From Margaritifera margaritifera (Eukaryota > Mollusca > Bivalvia > Unionida > Margaritiferidae): a stretch of DNA of 64,000 nt. The notes under the pieces were generated by a model, which searched no databases, had not been told where the DNA came from, and was given only the letters and a program-made list of their open reading frames with translations. Positions 36,860-48,169 of the stretch are shown piece by piece (the stretch's first letter is position 1; every line of letters begins with the position of its first letter). The position numbers were made by a program, and so were the translations under genes. Location: NCBI GenBank assembly GCA_029931535.1, contig JAQPZY010001346.1, positions 1,488,001 through 1,552,000 of the forward strand, in the 5' to 3' direction.

Positions 36860-39800
36860 CCACCAAAAAGGAGAAACTGGAGAGGATGCAAGTGCAGTCT
36901 GAATAGGGAAACCAGGTCCGCTATGGAGTTCAAGGTCCCCATAAGAGAGAGAAAAAGACGAGCTAACAACGTGGTCTTTACTCTCAGTGTCTCAACATGG
37001 ACAGGATCTTGTCTCCTCTGTCCCGAGGGACATGGACTAATTCTCTGTTTGTGAGGAAATTCATCCCCACTTAGACAAAATCTTGAGATGGATTGAGCTC
37101 TGATTTCTCTAGGTTTGGCCGAAGACCCAGCCTGGTCACTATTTACCAACAGCAAGACAGATCTAGTCTGAGAGACTCTAGCTGGCCATGGTGGATCAAC
37201 CAATTGTCAAAAAATTGGAGGATTGGGATACCTAGTGACCTTAAATCGGCTGCAACTACTCCCATGACCCTGGTAAAGCTCTGGGTGCGGAAGCTAGGCC
37301 GAACGGCAGAGCTCAAAATTGGAAGACCTCCCCATTAAAGCAAAATCAGAGGAACTTCCTGTGTGGAGGAAAGATAGGGATGTGAAGGTAAGTATTCTCA
37401 AAATCGATGGAGACCGCCCAATTGCCAGGTCTTATGGAATTCCTGACTGAGGCTGTGGTCTCCATCTTGAATGGTTCCTCCAGCAGAAACCTGTTTAGGG
37501 GGGAAAGGTCAATAATTAGACGGGACTTTCCCCCTTTCTTGGGAACCAGGAAAATCCTGGAGTAGAAAGCCTGAGATTCATCGTTTAATACCCTTTCTAT
37601 TCCACCCTTCTGAAGAAGGGAGTGAACCTCTTCTTTTAAGCAAACCAGATTTAACTGTTGGAAGAAAATGGGGGACCTTACTAGTGGAGGGAGGTCCCAA
37701 AACCAAAGCCGGTCGCCATTTTTTATGATAGAAAGGACCTAGCCATCGACCATTATGCAAGACCAAGCCTCTGAAAAGTGGTTTAGTCTGGCACCAACGG
37801 AAGAGGTACACTCTGCAGTAGAGGGAGCGAGTCCCTAGGGCTGTCCACCCTTGTCCTTAGGAAATGGGAAAGGGTGTGCAAACTTCCTCCCTGGGCCTTT
37901 GCAGCGCGCCCTTTTATGGCCCAACTGCCGAGGGGGAGCTCTGAAATGGGTTTGTTGCTTGGACAGTGGCTGCACAGCTTTAAAGAATTTAGCTGATGGA
38001 CCCCGAGGATGATTTCGCTTCTTGACCGGTTTTGAAGAGCCAAGAGCGGATGCAAGGTACCGGTGTTGTAGGTCTCTCAAGTCCTGAGTAGCCACAGAAG
38101 GGATAAGCCCTCCTAAGAGAGTCTCCACATCCAGGGAGGCAGCCCTCAGCAGGTTCTTACTGTGCTATAGTAAGACCTCAGAAGTGTCCAGGGCAACATC
38201 CCTGCAGAGGTGGAGAAGCTCCGCTGACAAAGACATGGACAAGGACAATGCATGCCTAGAAGTTTTTGCCGCTGATTCCAAGCCTATGTCCCCATAGAAA
38301 TGTCCACTTTGAGCTGCTTCAGCATCCAAGGTGGGTGGTTTAGTGGGCCAGGAAGAGGTATGAACCTTATAACTAGAAGCAGCTACCAAGGGTCGCAACG
38401 TATGGAGGGGGCACAGACCACCCCCTGCATTGTCTAGCAAAGTCTTGGCCCTTACTAAACCTTTGAGAGAGCTCCTTGATCTTAACCGAGTGAGGAAGCA
38501 ACGACAGATCTGGTCGAGAATTTGCCCCAGAAAGTTTTTCCAAACTGGAAAGAATTTTAGAGTCACCAGAACCTTAAGGTTTTGGACACAGGTCACTGGG
38601 TAAACCTTGTTTACAGCTTTATTGAAAGACCAGATCTCTTCCTCCTCTGCCGCCTTTACCGACGGGTGAGAGGGGGCGAGAGAATTAAAGGGAGGGGGTA
38701 TCACATCGCCCTGTTCTGTATCAATCTCACCAAGGACAGATAGGACGTCTTTGTCCCACTCTCTCTCGTGGGAGGTACGACTACGTAACCCAATGTCTCC
38801 CTATTGTGGGGGAGACTTGGGGGGAGGAGAAACTTGAACTGGTAACTGCTCCTGCGGAGCTAACGGACTGTCCTTAACAGTAGACTCAGCAGGTGGGTGA
38901 GATCTCCACCCACCTAGAGCGTTTGGGGGAAAAAGGTCCATCCCCCTCCCTGGTTTTTGACCCAACTTTGTAAGAGAATGTAGCTCCACGGCCCACAGCA
39001 ACGACTTCACTACCATAGGGAAAGGGCCAATCGCTTCCCTGCGGTTGAAGGCCCCACATTCCGTAGGGATTTAGAGGGATAATAGTGAAGGGAGGATGCC
39101 GATCCAATCTCCTCCCCTAATCTGGCATGTGTAAGCCGCTTCCCAGTCCCCCGCGGGATGAAATGGCAGTCTGGAGAGAGGGGGTTACTCTGCCCAATCC
39201 CTATCCCTGTACCATAGGGGCTCCAATGACTGGTGCCCAATGACCGGTACCGGGTGCTCTGTGACCAGTCAGTGGACAAGACCCTTCCCCAGATCTGATA
39301 GACTTGGATCTGAGCTCTCCCCTTACCAGGTGGACAATGGACCCCGGGGACTGAAAGGATGCTGCTCCCCCCTTACGGTGGGGGGGGGCGCAAATAACTT
39401 TCAGCCTGCACCAAACTGTGGGCAAGTAAAGGGTGCTACTCCCCCCTCATTAGGGGGCGCAACTCACTCTCTGCCCTTCTGGGTGAAAGAGGGTGCTGCT
39501 CCTCCCTGAGGGGAGGGCGCAACTTGCTTTCTGTCCTAGTGGAAAAGAGAGGGTGCTGCTCCTCCCTAACGGGAGGTTGCAACTCGCTCTCTGCCCTTAT
39601 GGAATGGGGAGGGTGCTGCTCCTCCTTAACGGGAGGACGCGACTCACTCTCCACCTGTTAATAACCTCCATTGGGAGGGGGCCCACTAACCCTAGGAGTC
39701 TCAGAAGAGACTTGGGTAATCCTTCTCTGAGATCCGAGGGACTCGGAGAACCAGAACCCCGAAAATTATGAAGAAGATGACGAAGGAACCTCTTCCTCAC

Positions 39801-39965
39801 TTTATAGGTACATCTACACTCGACAAGATCCCAGACCTCGTCCGACCATAGGCTGCTAAAGGGACACCATCTGTCCTCTCGCAGACTGTACAAGATAGGC
39901 AAGTGGGGCGTGTGTCACCAGGGGGATTTCCTGCGACCACACCTACCCACACCCTGCTTAGACAT
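36860..39965 (-). pseudogene. DIRS-type retrotransposon, gag and RT
   Basis: Reading down from 39965: a gag-like region with four ~20-residue repeats (39660-39360), then gag residues around 38700-37840 (FLTRLRSRSSLKGLVRAKTL; a Lys/Arg-rich end near 37900). RT follows: LLQKGGIERVLNDESQAFYS, RIFLVPKKGGKSRLIIDLSP, LNRFLLEEPFKMETT, WAVSIDFENTYLHIPIFPPH, then ALPFGLASAP. The catalytic box usually YLDDW reads FFDNW (~37210), so one Asp is lost. The RT end is HVETLRVKTTLLARLFLSLM, DLVSLFRLHLHPLQF. Several in-frame stops. RNase H, recombinase and termini are missing at the left. Inserted in intron 1 in the same orientation as the host gene. The region is markedly richer in G+C than its surroundings. 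Confidence 0.88.
39360..39660 (-). repeat. 60-bp tandem repeat in DIRS gag
   Basis: GGGTGCTGCTCCTCC recurs at ~39430 (variant), 39490, 39550 and 39610. In the minus frame the unit is 20 residues (EEQHPLSPRRAESELRPLMR-like), so the gag frame is preserved by unit gain or loss. Confidence 0.85.
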
Positions 39966-41639
39966 TATTCCTGTTAAAGAAAGCTGAAATGAAGATTTTC
40001 ATGCAAAAAACTTCTATGCAACTAAATGTAAACACAAGGTAATGCATGGACTAAGTCAACACTAATATGATAATTTCAGTGAGAAGTCATCTTGCTTAGG
40101 TGTTTTCATGATATTTAAATGCAAAAAAGGAAGCAATACTAAGCTTAGCACAAAAAATTGCAAAATAATCAAGTCAACCAGGCTTCAATGAAGCTAGGGA
40201 TGACAAAATTAGAAAAAAACCAGTAGGTATGATTGCTAATAAAAAATGGTAACAATCAAGGAAAGCTATCCAAAACTAGTATTGAAAACGAACCTGTGTT
40301 CGATAACCAAGCACGCAATATGAAGCTAAAAAGTGATGTGTGACCTGCTTTACCAAGAATAATAATAGCACAATTCACAATATAGCTAATGTGAATTACA
40401 ATGATTTGTAATGAACAATAATATGAATCAAGGCGAGTCCATAGACCACAATTTATGCAAGGATACGGAAAATGTAACAGAATACCTACCCTAGCTTGAA
40501 AAATCCACAACCAAATTAGAATCACTAATACCCTGTGAAGCCGAAAAAAGAAGAACACAACATGTACTGGACAAATGCTAATAACTCTCAAGAGAGCTTA
40601 AATTAACAGAGAAAAAACTCTATCAGGGGTATAATCCAAACATTTACAAAGAATATGCACACAAGAGATATAGTAAGTTCGCTTGTTAACGCACAAAGTG
40701 ACGGCAAATCTTCATCGACATAAATATGGTAAACATCACAGCCATGTGACAAGAAAAAGAATGGGCAGTGTGCATGGGCAACACATCTATAGGCAGTCCC
40801 GGGGGCAATCCTCTGTTCTGGAATCTTCTGGTTCACCCTAATGGGAGGATGAATTCTCATCATATAGTCAGGATATTTTCCACCTGGAAAAGTACCAGCT
40901 ATGCAGTAGCAACAGGTATGCTATTACTGATATTAAACAGCAAAGAAATCACGTCTAAATCATCCATTTTTTTTTTTTAACACACAACAAATGTCATAAT
41001 TTTGAGCAAGATCACAAAATTCACGAAAATGCTATTGCATTTTCAATCCACAGACACTAAATGTAGGAAGTTTTTTGTGTACTGAATTTTTGGTAGGATT
41101 AATATTCATGTTTTCCTTTTTACAAGATGCTTGTAATGTATTATCAGTTCTAGACCTTATTGACTGGGTGTCATTTTCTGTACTGTTTGTGTGTTCAACG
41201 TTGTTATGATAAGTCTCATTTTGTTTCTACGTGTGCACCTACATGTAAATGGGATTTACTATTCCTTGTTCTTGTGATTGTCATTGTTGGCACACCTATC
41301 CAGGTGTGTGGGTGAAGCACATGCATTAGCTAAACTATTAGATACATCTTTCTTGATAATGTAATTTTAATTATTGTCCAAGGTTTAAATGTGCGATGAA
41401 AGATAAAAAGAAAAAAAAAATGAGCTGTTTATTTGTAAAATAAATATAACAAAATTTCAAGAATACATCCCATATTGTATATTATCTTATGCTTTAACTT
41501 ACGGTGTGATATGATTTTGTCATATTTTTGGGCAAGCTTAAATCTCCTAAGGGAAAGTTCAATTTGTCTAGCCCTGTTTCTACAGACATTTCTTCCAATG
41601 CTGTTGATTACCGGTAAGTATGTTATGAAAACCATTGTT
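39966..41639. other. Possible DIRS 5' terminus, then plain intron
   Basis: 40590-40930 shows minus-strand open frames and a base composition like the adjacent DIRS element (MMRIHPPIRVNQKIPEQRIA near 40860); it may be its 5' terminal repeat. 40970-41640 is AT-rich with no feature. Confidence 0.35.
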
Positions 41640-42570
41640 TCAAGATATCTCTAGTTTTATATATTCATCCACATTTGATGGCACATCAACATAATCTGTG
41701 CAACATTGAAAGACCTTTATGCCAGGATGCTTTCTCTCAAAGTTGGTCAAATCCTGAGGAAAACAGGTATACAGTAACTGGGATGACTGAAAAGGAAAGG
41801 GTTCAGCATATTTTTATAGATAAGTTGTGTAAATATTTTCCTATTTTTAGTAACAGTGGTCATATTTGATAAGGATCAATATCATTTTTAGGACACTTTC
41901 TGTCAGATTTCGTAAAATTCTGTTAAACAGTTTTTAAGAAGTTATGAAACATTTTTCTATTTTTAGTAGCAGCAGGCATATTTGATGGCAGACTGGCAAC
42001 ATTGGTACAAGACTGAAAGCCATATATGCCAGAATGCTAATTTCTGTCAAATTTAGTCACATTCTGTTAAATGGATTTTGAAAAAAAAAGTAATTTAAAG
42101 GTGTTTCTGTTTTAGGTAATGTTGGCTATATTTGCATCATTGTATTGGCAACATTTATAAAAATTTAAAAGCCATCTATTCCAGGATGCTTTCTGTCAAA
42201 TCTAGTCAAATTCTTTTGAGCAGTTTTTGAGAGAACTCCTTTAAAGGTTTTCCTATTTTAAGTAATGACAGCCACATTTGATTGTGAATCGACATCACAC
42301 AAACATGAAAAACCTTCGCCAGAATGCTTTTTGTCAGATCTGGTGAAATTTTTTTGAGCAGTTTTCAAAAAGAATTTGTTTCAAGGTTTTCTATTCTTAG
42401 TAACAGCAGTCATAATTAAAGGCAATTGGCATTATTTGTAAACAAAAAATTGAAAGCCATCTAAATGTATGCCAGAATACTTTCTGTCAAATTTGGTCAA
42501 ATTCTGTTGAGCAGGATTTAAGAAGAAGTTGTTTAATGGTTTTTCTATTTTAAATAAAAGTGTATTTTAG
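41640..42570. repeat. Diverged tandem array, ~150-bp unit
   Basis: Six units share GCCAGAATGCTTTCTGTCAA, ATTTGGTCAAATTCTGTTGA, GCAGTTTTTGAGAAG, TTTAAAGG and TTTTCTATTTTTAGTAAC. Unit markers lie near 41730, 41885, 42029, 42182, 42320 and 42472. Confidence 0.85.
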
Positions 42571-42809
42571 TAAACATTTCGAACAAAGTTACTTAAAATA
42601 ATCCTGGATATCAGATGAAGAAGGCTGCTTTACAGCAGCATTGGAAAAACTGATGATTTGACTTATTTATTTCTTGCATAAGAAACATGAATGAATTAAC
42701 ATTTTAATGTTGGTAATCACCCATGGGACAGCAGAGTCTATTCTAGAAAAAAAAATTTGAGGGAAATTTTCAAAATATAAGCTGGATTAAGAAAAATGAT
42801 AAAGGCATG

Positions 42810-42810
42810 G

Positions 42811-42860
<50 letters not shown>
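42810..42860. repeat. (AAT)n microsatellite with attached dispersed repeat
   Basis: About 17 AAT units run into TTCTTTATTTAACGAGGGTA and TAGTCTCCCTTGAGGCCCTC, which looks like the end of a retroposon whose (ATT)n tail is the microsatellite. Confidence 0.8.
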
Positions 42861-43545
42861 TCTTTATTTAACGAGGGTAGCTCAATTAGATTACAGATGT
42901 ATCTAGTCTCCCTTGAGGCCCTCAGCTATTCTAAAACCCCAAAAAATGGATTGAAAATATGCACAATTTTAATGAATTCTGTTGATTGTTCGGTGAACGT
43001 TTTGATAAATTTGCATGAATATCACAATCACACAACTGTAGATTAGACCCTGTCAGTACAATAGCTTATATAACCTCATCTTTTATATAAATAAATAAAC
43101 TAAAAAAAATGGAGATTTATTTAACACCACAGAGAGAATTCTTATATTCCTGAAGATCGTATAATGTTCATACAAAAACAAAAAAATGCAAGATAGCAAG
43201 CTAGAATTAATGGTGCAAGATATTTCTTCTTTTCCTTGGTCGAAACATCACAAAAATCTCTGAACATCTGAGATTGCAACATAGTCACCTGAGAGACGAG
43301 AGACAGGGATTAGTCTTCAAATCATCATGTGACATTTGGCCACTATTGTTTATTTCAACACAAATTTAATTAAGTTTTATTATGGATAATTATCAGACTT
43401 GGGCTGTTAATTAAATTGGCTATAATTGTGGCAGTAACATAACAACGTGCTAAATCAGATGTTTTCGTGTATTGGCACTTTTCCCAAGCCAGGACCTGAA
43501 ATCGACATCCTCTTTTGATGCTAATTATGTCAGCATTTTATAACA
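42861..43545. other. Intron, no feature
   Basis: AT-rich sequence between the microsatellite and the Mutator-like element. Nothing seen. Confidence 0.4.
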
Positions 43546-43868
43546 GTATTGACGGTGACTGATCATATCGTCAACAATCATACTGTCAAATTCATTTTGT
43601 CGAAAATTATTTTCGTCGACTGTTTCTTTTATTGATTTTATTTTGTGCAACTCATTTAGCTGACATTTATTTGGTCGACAATCATTTAGTCACGGTCATT
43701 TCATCGATATTATTTTTGTCAACACTGACTTTGAACGTCATGAAATGATATTACTTAAGTAAAAATTGAAAGATAAATAATTTATTCAATAATAAGTTTC
43801 ACTGTACGTAGTAGAAATAAAGCTTATAAAATAAAAATTACTTATTTAAACTAATAAAAACTAATCTT

Positions 43869-45344
43869 TCAGACGCCAATATTAAAAGCTACAAGTTTAA
43901 GTAAATTGGCATAAGATATGTACAGTAAGTAATATAGTAATGTTTGGAATGAAATATTGTGTGCAATTCTTCGTAGATACTGCACAATGTTTTCCGAGTT
44001 GTATCCATTCACTGCTGTTTTAATCTGAAAATCCACTGCTTGATATTTCTTCTTCTTCTGTAGAGTTGGATGACCTGCATTAACTCTAACTATTTTGTTT
44101 GCCGCCGTTGATTCATCCAAGCCTAACTTTATGGCTAATGGTGATATTGTAGGATGTATTTTATTGATGACACCATTAAAAGCGTTATGCCATCCTTCTA
44201 ATGAATTGGTTGTTCTTCGCAGATCTTCCTTTTCACGGTGATACTGCAACCATATCGCATGTGGGAACGTTGGAAGACACCGACGAGATCCTCTGCCGAT
44301 ATTTCCGATGTAATCTGCTTAAAATAATCAACGACTGGATCCAGTTCATCTGGAAAATTTTCATCATGAGTAAGTTTTTCAAACCCTCTGACAACATCTT
44401 CTGGTGCTAGAAATGCGGCAACAACCAAACTTTGTGCTCTGGGAGCGAATTCTGGATCGAAGACATACCAAATCTGAAGACCTGATTCCTGAATACGTCT
44501 CCATATGTTTTGACTTAGATGTAAAAAGCAACCATGGATTGTAGCATCTGCAAATTTTTCTTTACAGGCTGAGATGGCTGCAAGCTCATAGTCGAAGGAG
44601 ACAGACTCTGGTTTCAACTCTCTATCACGATTCAGATCACAAAAATTTGAAGCATCAATGCATACGATTCCTGTGACTTGTTCTTCAGAAGCACGTAAAC
44701 ACACGGAACTGTTTCGGAATTTCCTAGTAACACATAAATTGTGTACAGCTGAGTATAATCGCTTGGTGCTAGGTAGAAGGTTCTATTGGCAAACCAGTTT
44801 GGTTTTTCGTTCAGCAAATCCGTTTCTCAATCTGACGTAAAAAAACACTATTCTCAGATGAAAATCTCAAGAAATCGTGATTGTTGATGGTGCGTTGAAG
44901 TTTTCTTGGAACTAGACTCGAAGCAGATTCATCGTCGTCGTCTTCACCATCAGACTCAATAGCTGCCCGGCGTTTCCTTCTTATAATCTGTGACAATGCG
45001 GACATCGAGGCCAATGCCAGTGCAACAACAACAGGCACTTGAGAAATCTCATGTTGAACGATATTTTTGGTTGTACTTTCACACTCAGTTGCTTTACGAC
45101 GTAGCTCTCCAACAACTATCGCTGCCGATACTCACTCAGATGGTGGAGCATGTAGACGATGTTTAGATGGCTGGCGTACAACGACATCTCCAATGCTGTG
45201 TAGACGTGAATTACATGATCGCAATTCACAATGCCAATATGTTTTTCCTCTTTGATCTTTTTCTTTTGTATAGATATATCCTTCATAAATAGCCTTATCT
45301 TTGCCTCTACTACTTTCAACAAAAGTAAGTTTCTCCATTGTCAT
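43869..45344 (-). pseudogene. MULE transposase with FLYWCH finger
   Basis: N-terminus at 45344: MTMEKLTFVESSRGKDKAIY, YIYTKEKDQRGKTYWHCELR and HRLHAPPSE form a FLYWCH zinc finger (W-x-C ... C ... H-x-H). Then an acidic/Ser linker (45038-44811), FYLAPSDYTQLYTIYVLLGN and VPCVYVLLKNKSQESY (44817-44632), IHGCFLHLSQNIWRRIQESG and FEKLTHDENFP (44704-44198), and NSLEGWHNAFNGVI (44249-43869). These are the MULE DDE-fold landmarks; the G-C-F-x-H-L-x-Q-x-x-x-R block is intact. Damage: a TGA after the FLYWCH domain (~45130) and frameshifts near 44820, 44640 and 44240. Not functional as it stands. Confidence 0.87.
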
Positions 45345-45377
45345 CTAACTCGAACAACAGGGTGTTACTTTTCGGAA

Positions 45378-45778
45378 AAAATGATTATGGGTTTATATAA
45401 TACCCTGGTTAGATTACTTAACATCCAACCATTTGATTCAAATTTCATTAATATCTACTCATTTAATTGAAAGTAATTTTATGGTTATTCAGCCACGATA
45501 ACAATTCTAATTATGTGGATTACGAAACCAAGACGTGTACTCAACCATGCATGATTATTGATGCAATGTGTTCTCAGCTGTAGTTGTAGCAATAAATAAA
45601 ACCAATATTTGAAGTAGAGAGCGACAAAATAACGAGAAGATATCATGGGTTTCTATAATACCCTGGTTAGATTACTTAACAACAAACCATTTGATTCATA
45701 TTTCATTAATGTCTACTCATTTAATCAAAATCATTTTTATGGTTATTCAGCCACGATAAAATTTCTAGTTATGAGGAA
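45378..45778. repeat. ~140-bp direct duplication in the MULE 5' region
   Basis: Blocks 45378-45522 and 45645-45778 share ATAATACCCTGGTTAGATTA, CAAACCATTTGATTCA, CATTTAAT and TGGTTATTCAGCCACGATAA, about 90% alike, with a ~120-bp spacer. Both lie between the TIR and the transposase start. Confidence 0.85.
45390..45399 (-). promoter_or_regulatory. TATA box of the MULE transposase
   Basis: The minus strand reads TATATAAACCC about 45-55 bases before the transposase ATG at 45344. It lies inside a duplicated block, and the second copy (~45655) has the weakened TATAGAAACCC. Confidence 0.45.
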
Positions 45779-46003
45779 GTAGAGTCGATAAAATTACTGT
45801 CGACGTAAAAATTATCGACGTAATGAATTTTGACTAAACGGTGGCGCCGAAATGAGTTTAACTATATGAGTTTGACAAAATGAAAATCAATTTAATGACT
45901 TGATAAAATGAACAGTCAACGAAATAATTTTGGACAAAATGAATTTGACAATAAGACTGTCGACAAAATGATTGTCTACGAAAAGAACGGGAACTGTATT
46001 GAC

Positions 46004-48169
46004 AATGTCTAAATAAACCTCAATTCAGGCCTGTATTCAGAAATACTGAATAGGGAGGGTGCATGACCTTTTGGCATGAGTGGGGGGATAAGGAATAAGC
46101 TCAATGAATAAGCTCATGGTTCGTATATCAGTGTAAATATGATACAATTCTGCACATTTTCTTTATTTTATATAGCATTGGTTATCACTTGGAATGTAAC
46201 TGTCAATATCTCTTCGGATTACTTTTAATTTCCTTTCTAACAAGGGGATAAACTGATGCCACTCTGAGAAAAGATGAAAGCCATTTCTATCATCAAGTCA
46301 GGGCATAAGTTAGTTTAGATTTCCTTTAAATAAAGTAAAAATGTTAAATTCCTAGAAATGTCACTGATATTAACAAAATTATCAAGATGTAAAATTGGTA
46401 GGCTACATTGTTGAAACTGAGCAAGTATTGAAGTAGACGACCAATCTTTTTTTATAACACAAGCATCAAATACTCAAGACTCTTTTGAAATGTTTTTTTT
46501 TTAATTCACTAAACATACAATCAATATAAAGACAATTCTTCATTTGGAATATGAAACACTGATGTCTCCCAACTGTTCAGCGATGGAGGTACCGCAGGTA
46601 GGCAACACATGTCCATGGAGTCACAATGGTTAGCTGCTAGACACTTACCCCTCCATGGCATCACTTCAACATAGACTGAGCAATGGGGGGATTTAACTGC
46701 CCCAACATGATGGTTGGAGAAATGAACAATCACATGTTGCATTGGTAAAATAGCTCATTATGATAAAATAGCTTGTTGCATCTGAAAAATTACTAATCCA
46801 GAGCTAGTGTTTTTATGTTACCCAGCTTTTTGTATCTTGTACTGTATCAAAACCTGTCAGAAGGCTGAATCTATTTGCTAACAATATATTTCAGATGGGC
46901 CCAGATTCAATGCAGTGATTCTCACATTAGCGACATTGCCTTGGGCATTGTCAAAACACCATATGGGATAAATCAGTATGTAAACTTCTCATTAGACATT
47001 TACCTGAGGGTTAAGTGTTAATTAACTGGCTTTGGTGACCCTTTTTGTTCAACCGCAAATTTGATGAAAGTGTACTAATTAAAATGACCCAAGCAGCTTT
47101 GAACAACTGAGAGGGACAGAAGAGAGGGCACCAAAAGTTGGAAGAGAGGCAACATAGTGATGTGGAAAAGGCCCCCAAAAGGGCTTAGTACATTTACTTA
47201 AAAGGGGCCATATGGTACTGAAGTAAAAGGGCATGGCACTGCACCATTCTAAACACAATTAGGGAAACACTACAGATGAGGGGGAAAAATGGCTACTATA
47301 AGCAGTTAAGGGAACATGTTTTAAAAAAAACTTAGGCCTTCAACTTCCATACAAAATTAAATGGAGTTGTTAGTGAGCAGGGGCTCACAAGATACCCCCA
47401 CTTCTATAGCACAAGCCAGTACTACTCAGTATATTTAAAAGTGTTAAAAAAATATCAACCATACAAAGTAGGCCACAGCAACCCACTTTTGATGTGTGAT
47501 ACTGCTTATTTCCAAGGTGTACTTACAATGCCAACAGGTTCAAAGGTGTAGGGATTCAAGTTCAAATATGGAAGTATCTGTTTAAAAACATGTTTCTGAT
47601 TCTTCCGTACCTGAAAACTACATATTCATTGTTATTATCAATTTTTATCGCATTGTTTATGAAAAATTATGCTTAAAAGTACAGCGCTCACAAAAGCTGG
47701 CTTAGGATTACCTGCCCCACATATGAATGCAAAATGATGCATCACTAGAACAATGAACTTGCTTCTATAGTGTAGGGAATCTGCAATAGGTTATGAAATC
47801 AAAAGTGATCCTAAGGAAATATAAGAAATTCTGAAATGACTGTGGCTACCCCTATGGTCAATATGGTCATCAATAAATCAAGAGAAAAAGAAAGAAAATA
47901 TATGATGACAATTACTGGAAAGAATTACGAAAAACTGTGCATTCAAATGCAGTAGCATGATCTCTGTGCACTTTCTAATTCTTAAATGATATAAATCACA
48001 CTGAGAAAATATATACAGATCCCTATTTTTGGTCAAAATTATTGAAAATATCTCTTCAAAAATAAACTACAGTTCTTTGAAATGGTACATGGCTTATTTC
48101 TCCATCATAAACCTATAAAGCAATGGTTTAATGAAGACATATGTCTGCAGTTCAAATTTCTAAACCCTA
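46004..48169. other. Intron 1, no recognised feature
   Basis: No coding potential or clear element. ~47440-47560 and ~47640-47900 loosely resemble the tandem families but are too diverged to call. Confidence 0.35.

Larger units (their letters stand above)
43554..45995 (-). mobile_element. Mutator-like element (MULE) with TIRs and TSD
   Basis: GTATTGAC flanks both ends (43546-43553; 45996-46003). Terminal inverted repeats run ~150 bp: left 43554-43720, right 45780-45995. They share TGTCAAATTCATTTTGTC and AAAATTATT..CGT-GACTGTT. Each TIR is itself built of ~18-bp modules around CATTTTGTCGAC. The transposase is on the minus strand (next entry). Target length of 8-9 bp and long TIRs fit Mutator. 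Confidence 0.85.

Noticed and set aside
36705..39902. Overlapping frames on both strands in the G+C-richer block
   Set aside because: Only the minus-strand DIRS reading gives conserved motifs; the others are shadows.
42810..42860. Poly-Asn peptide frame
   Set aside because: It is the (AAT)n microsatellite.
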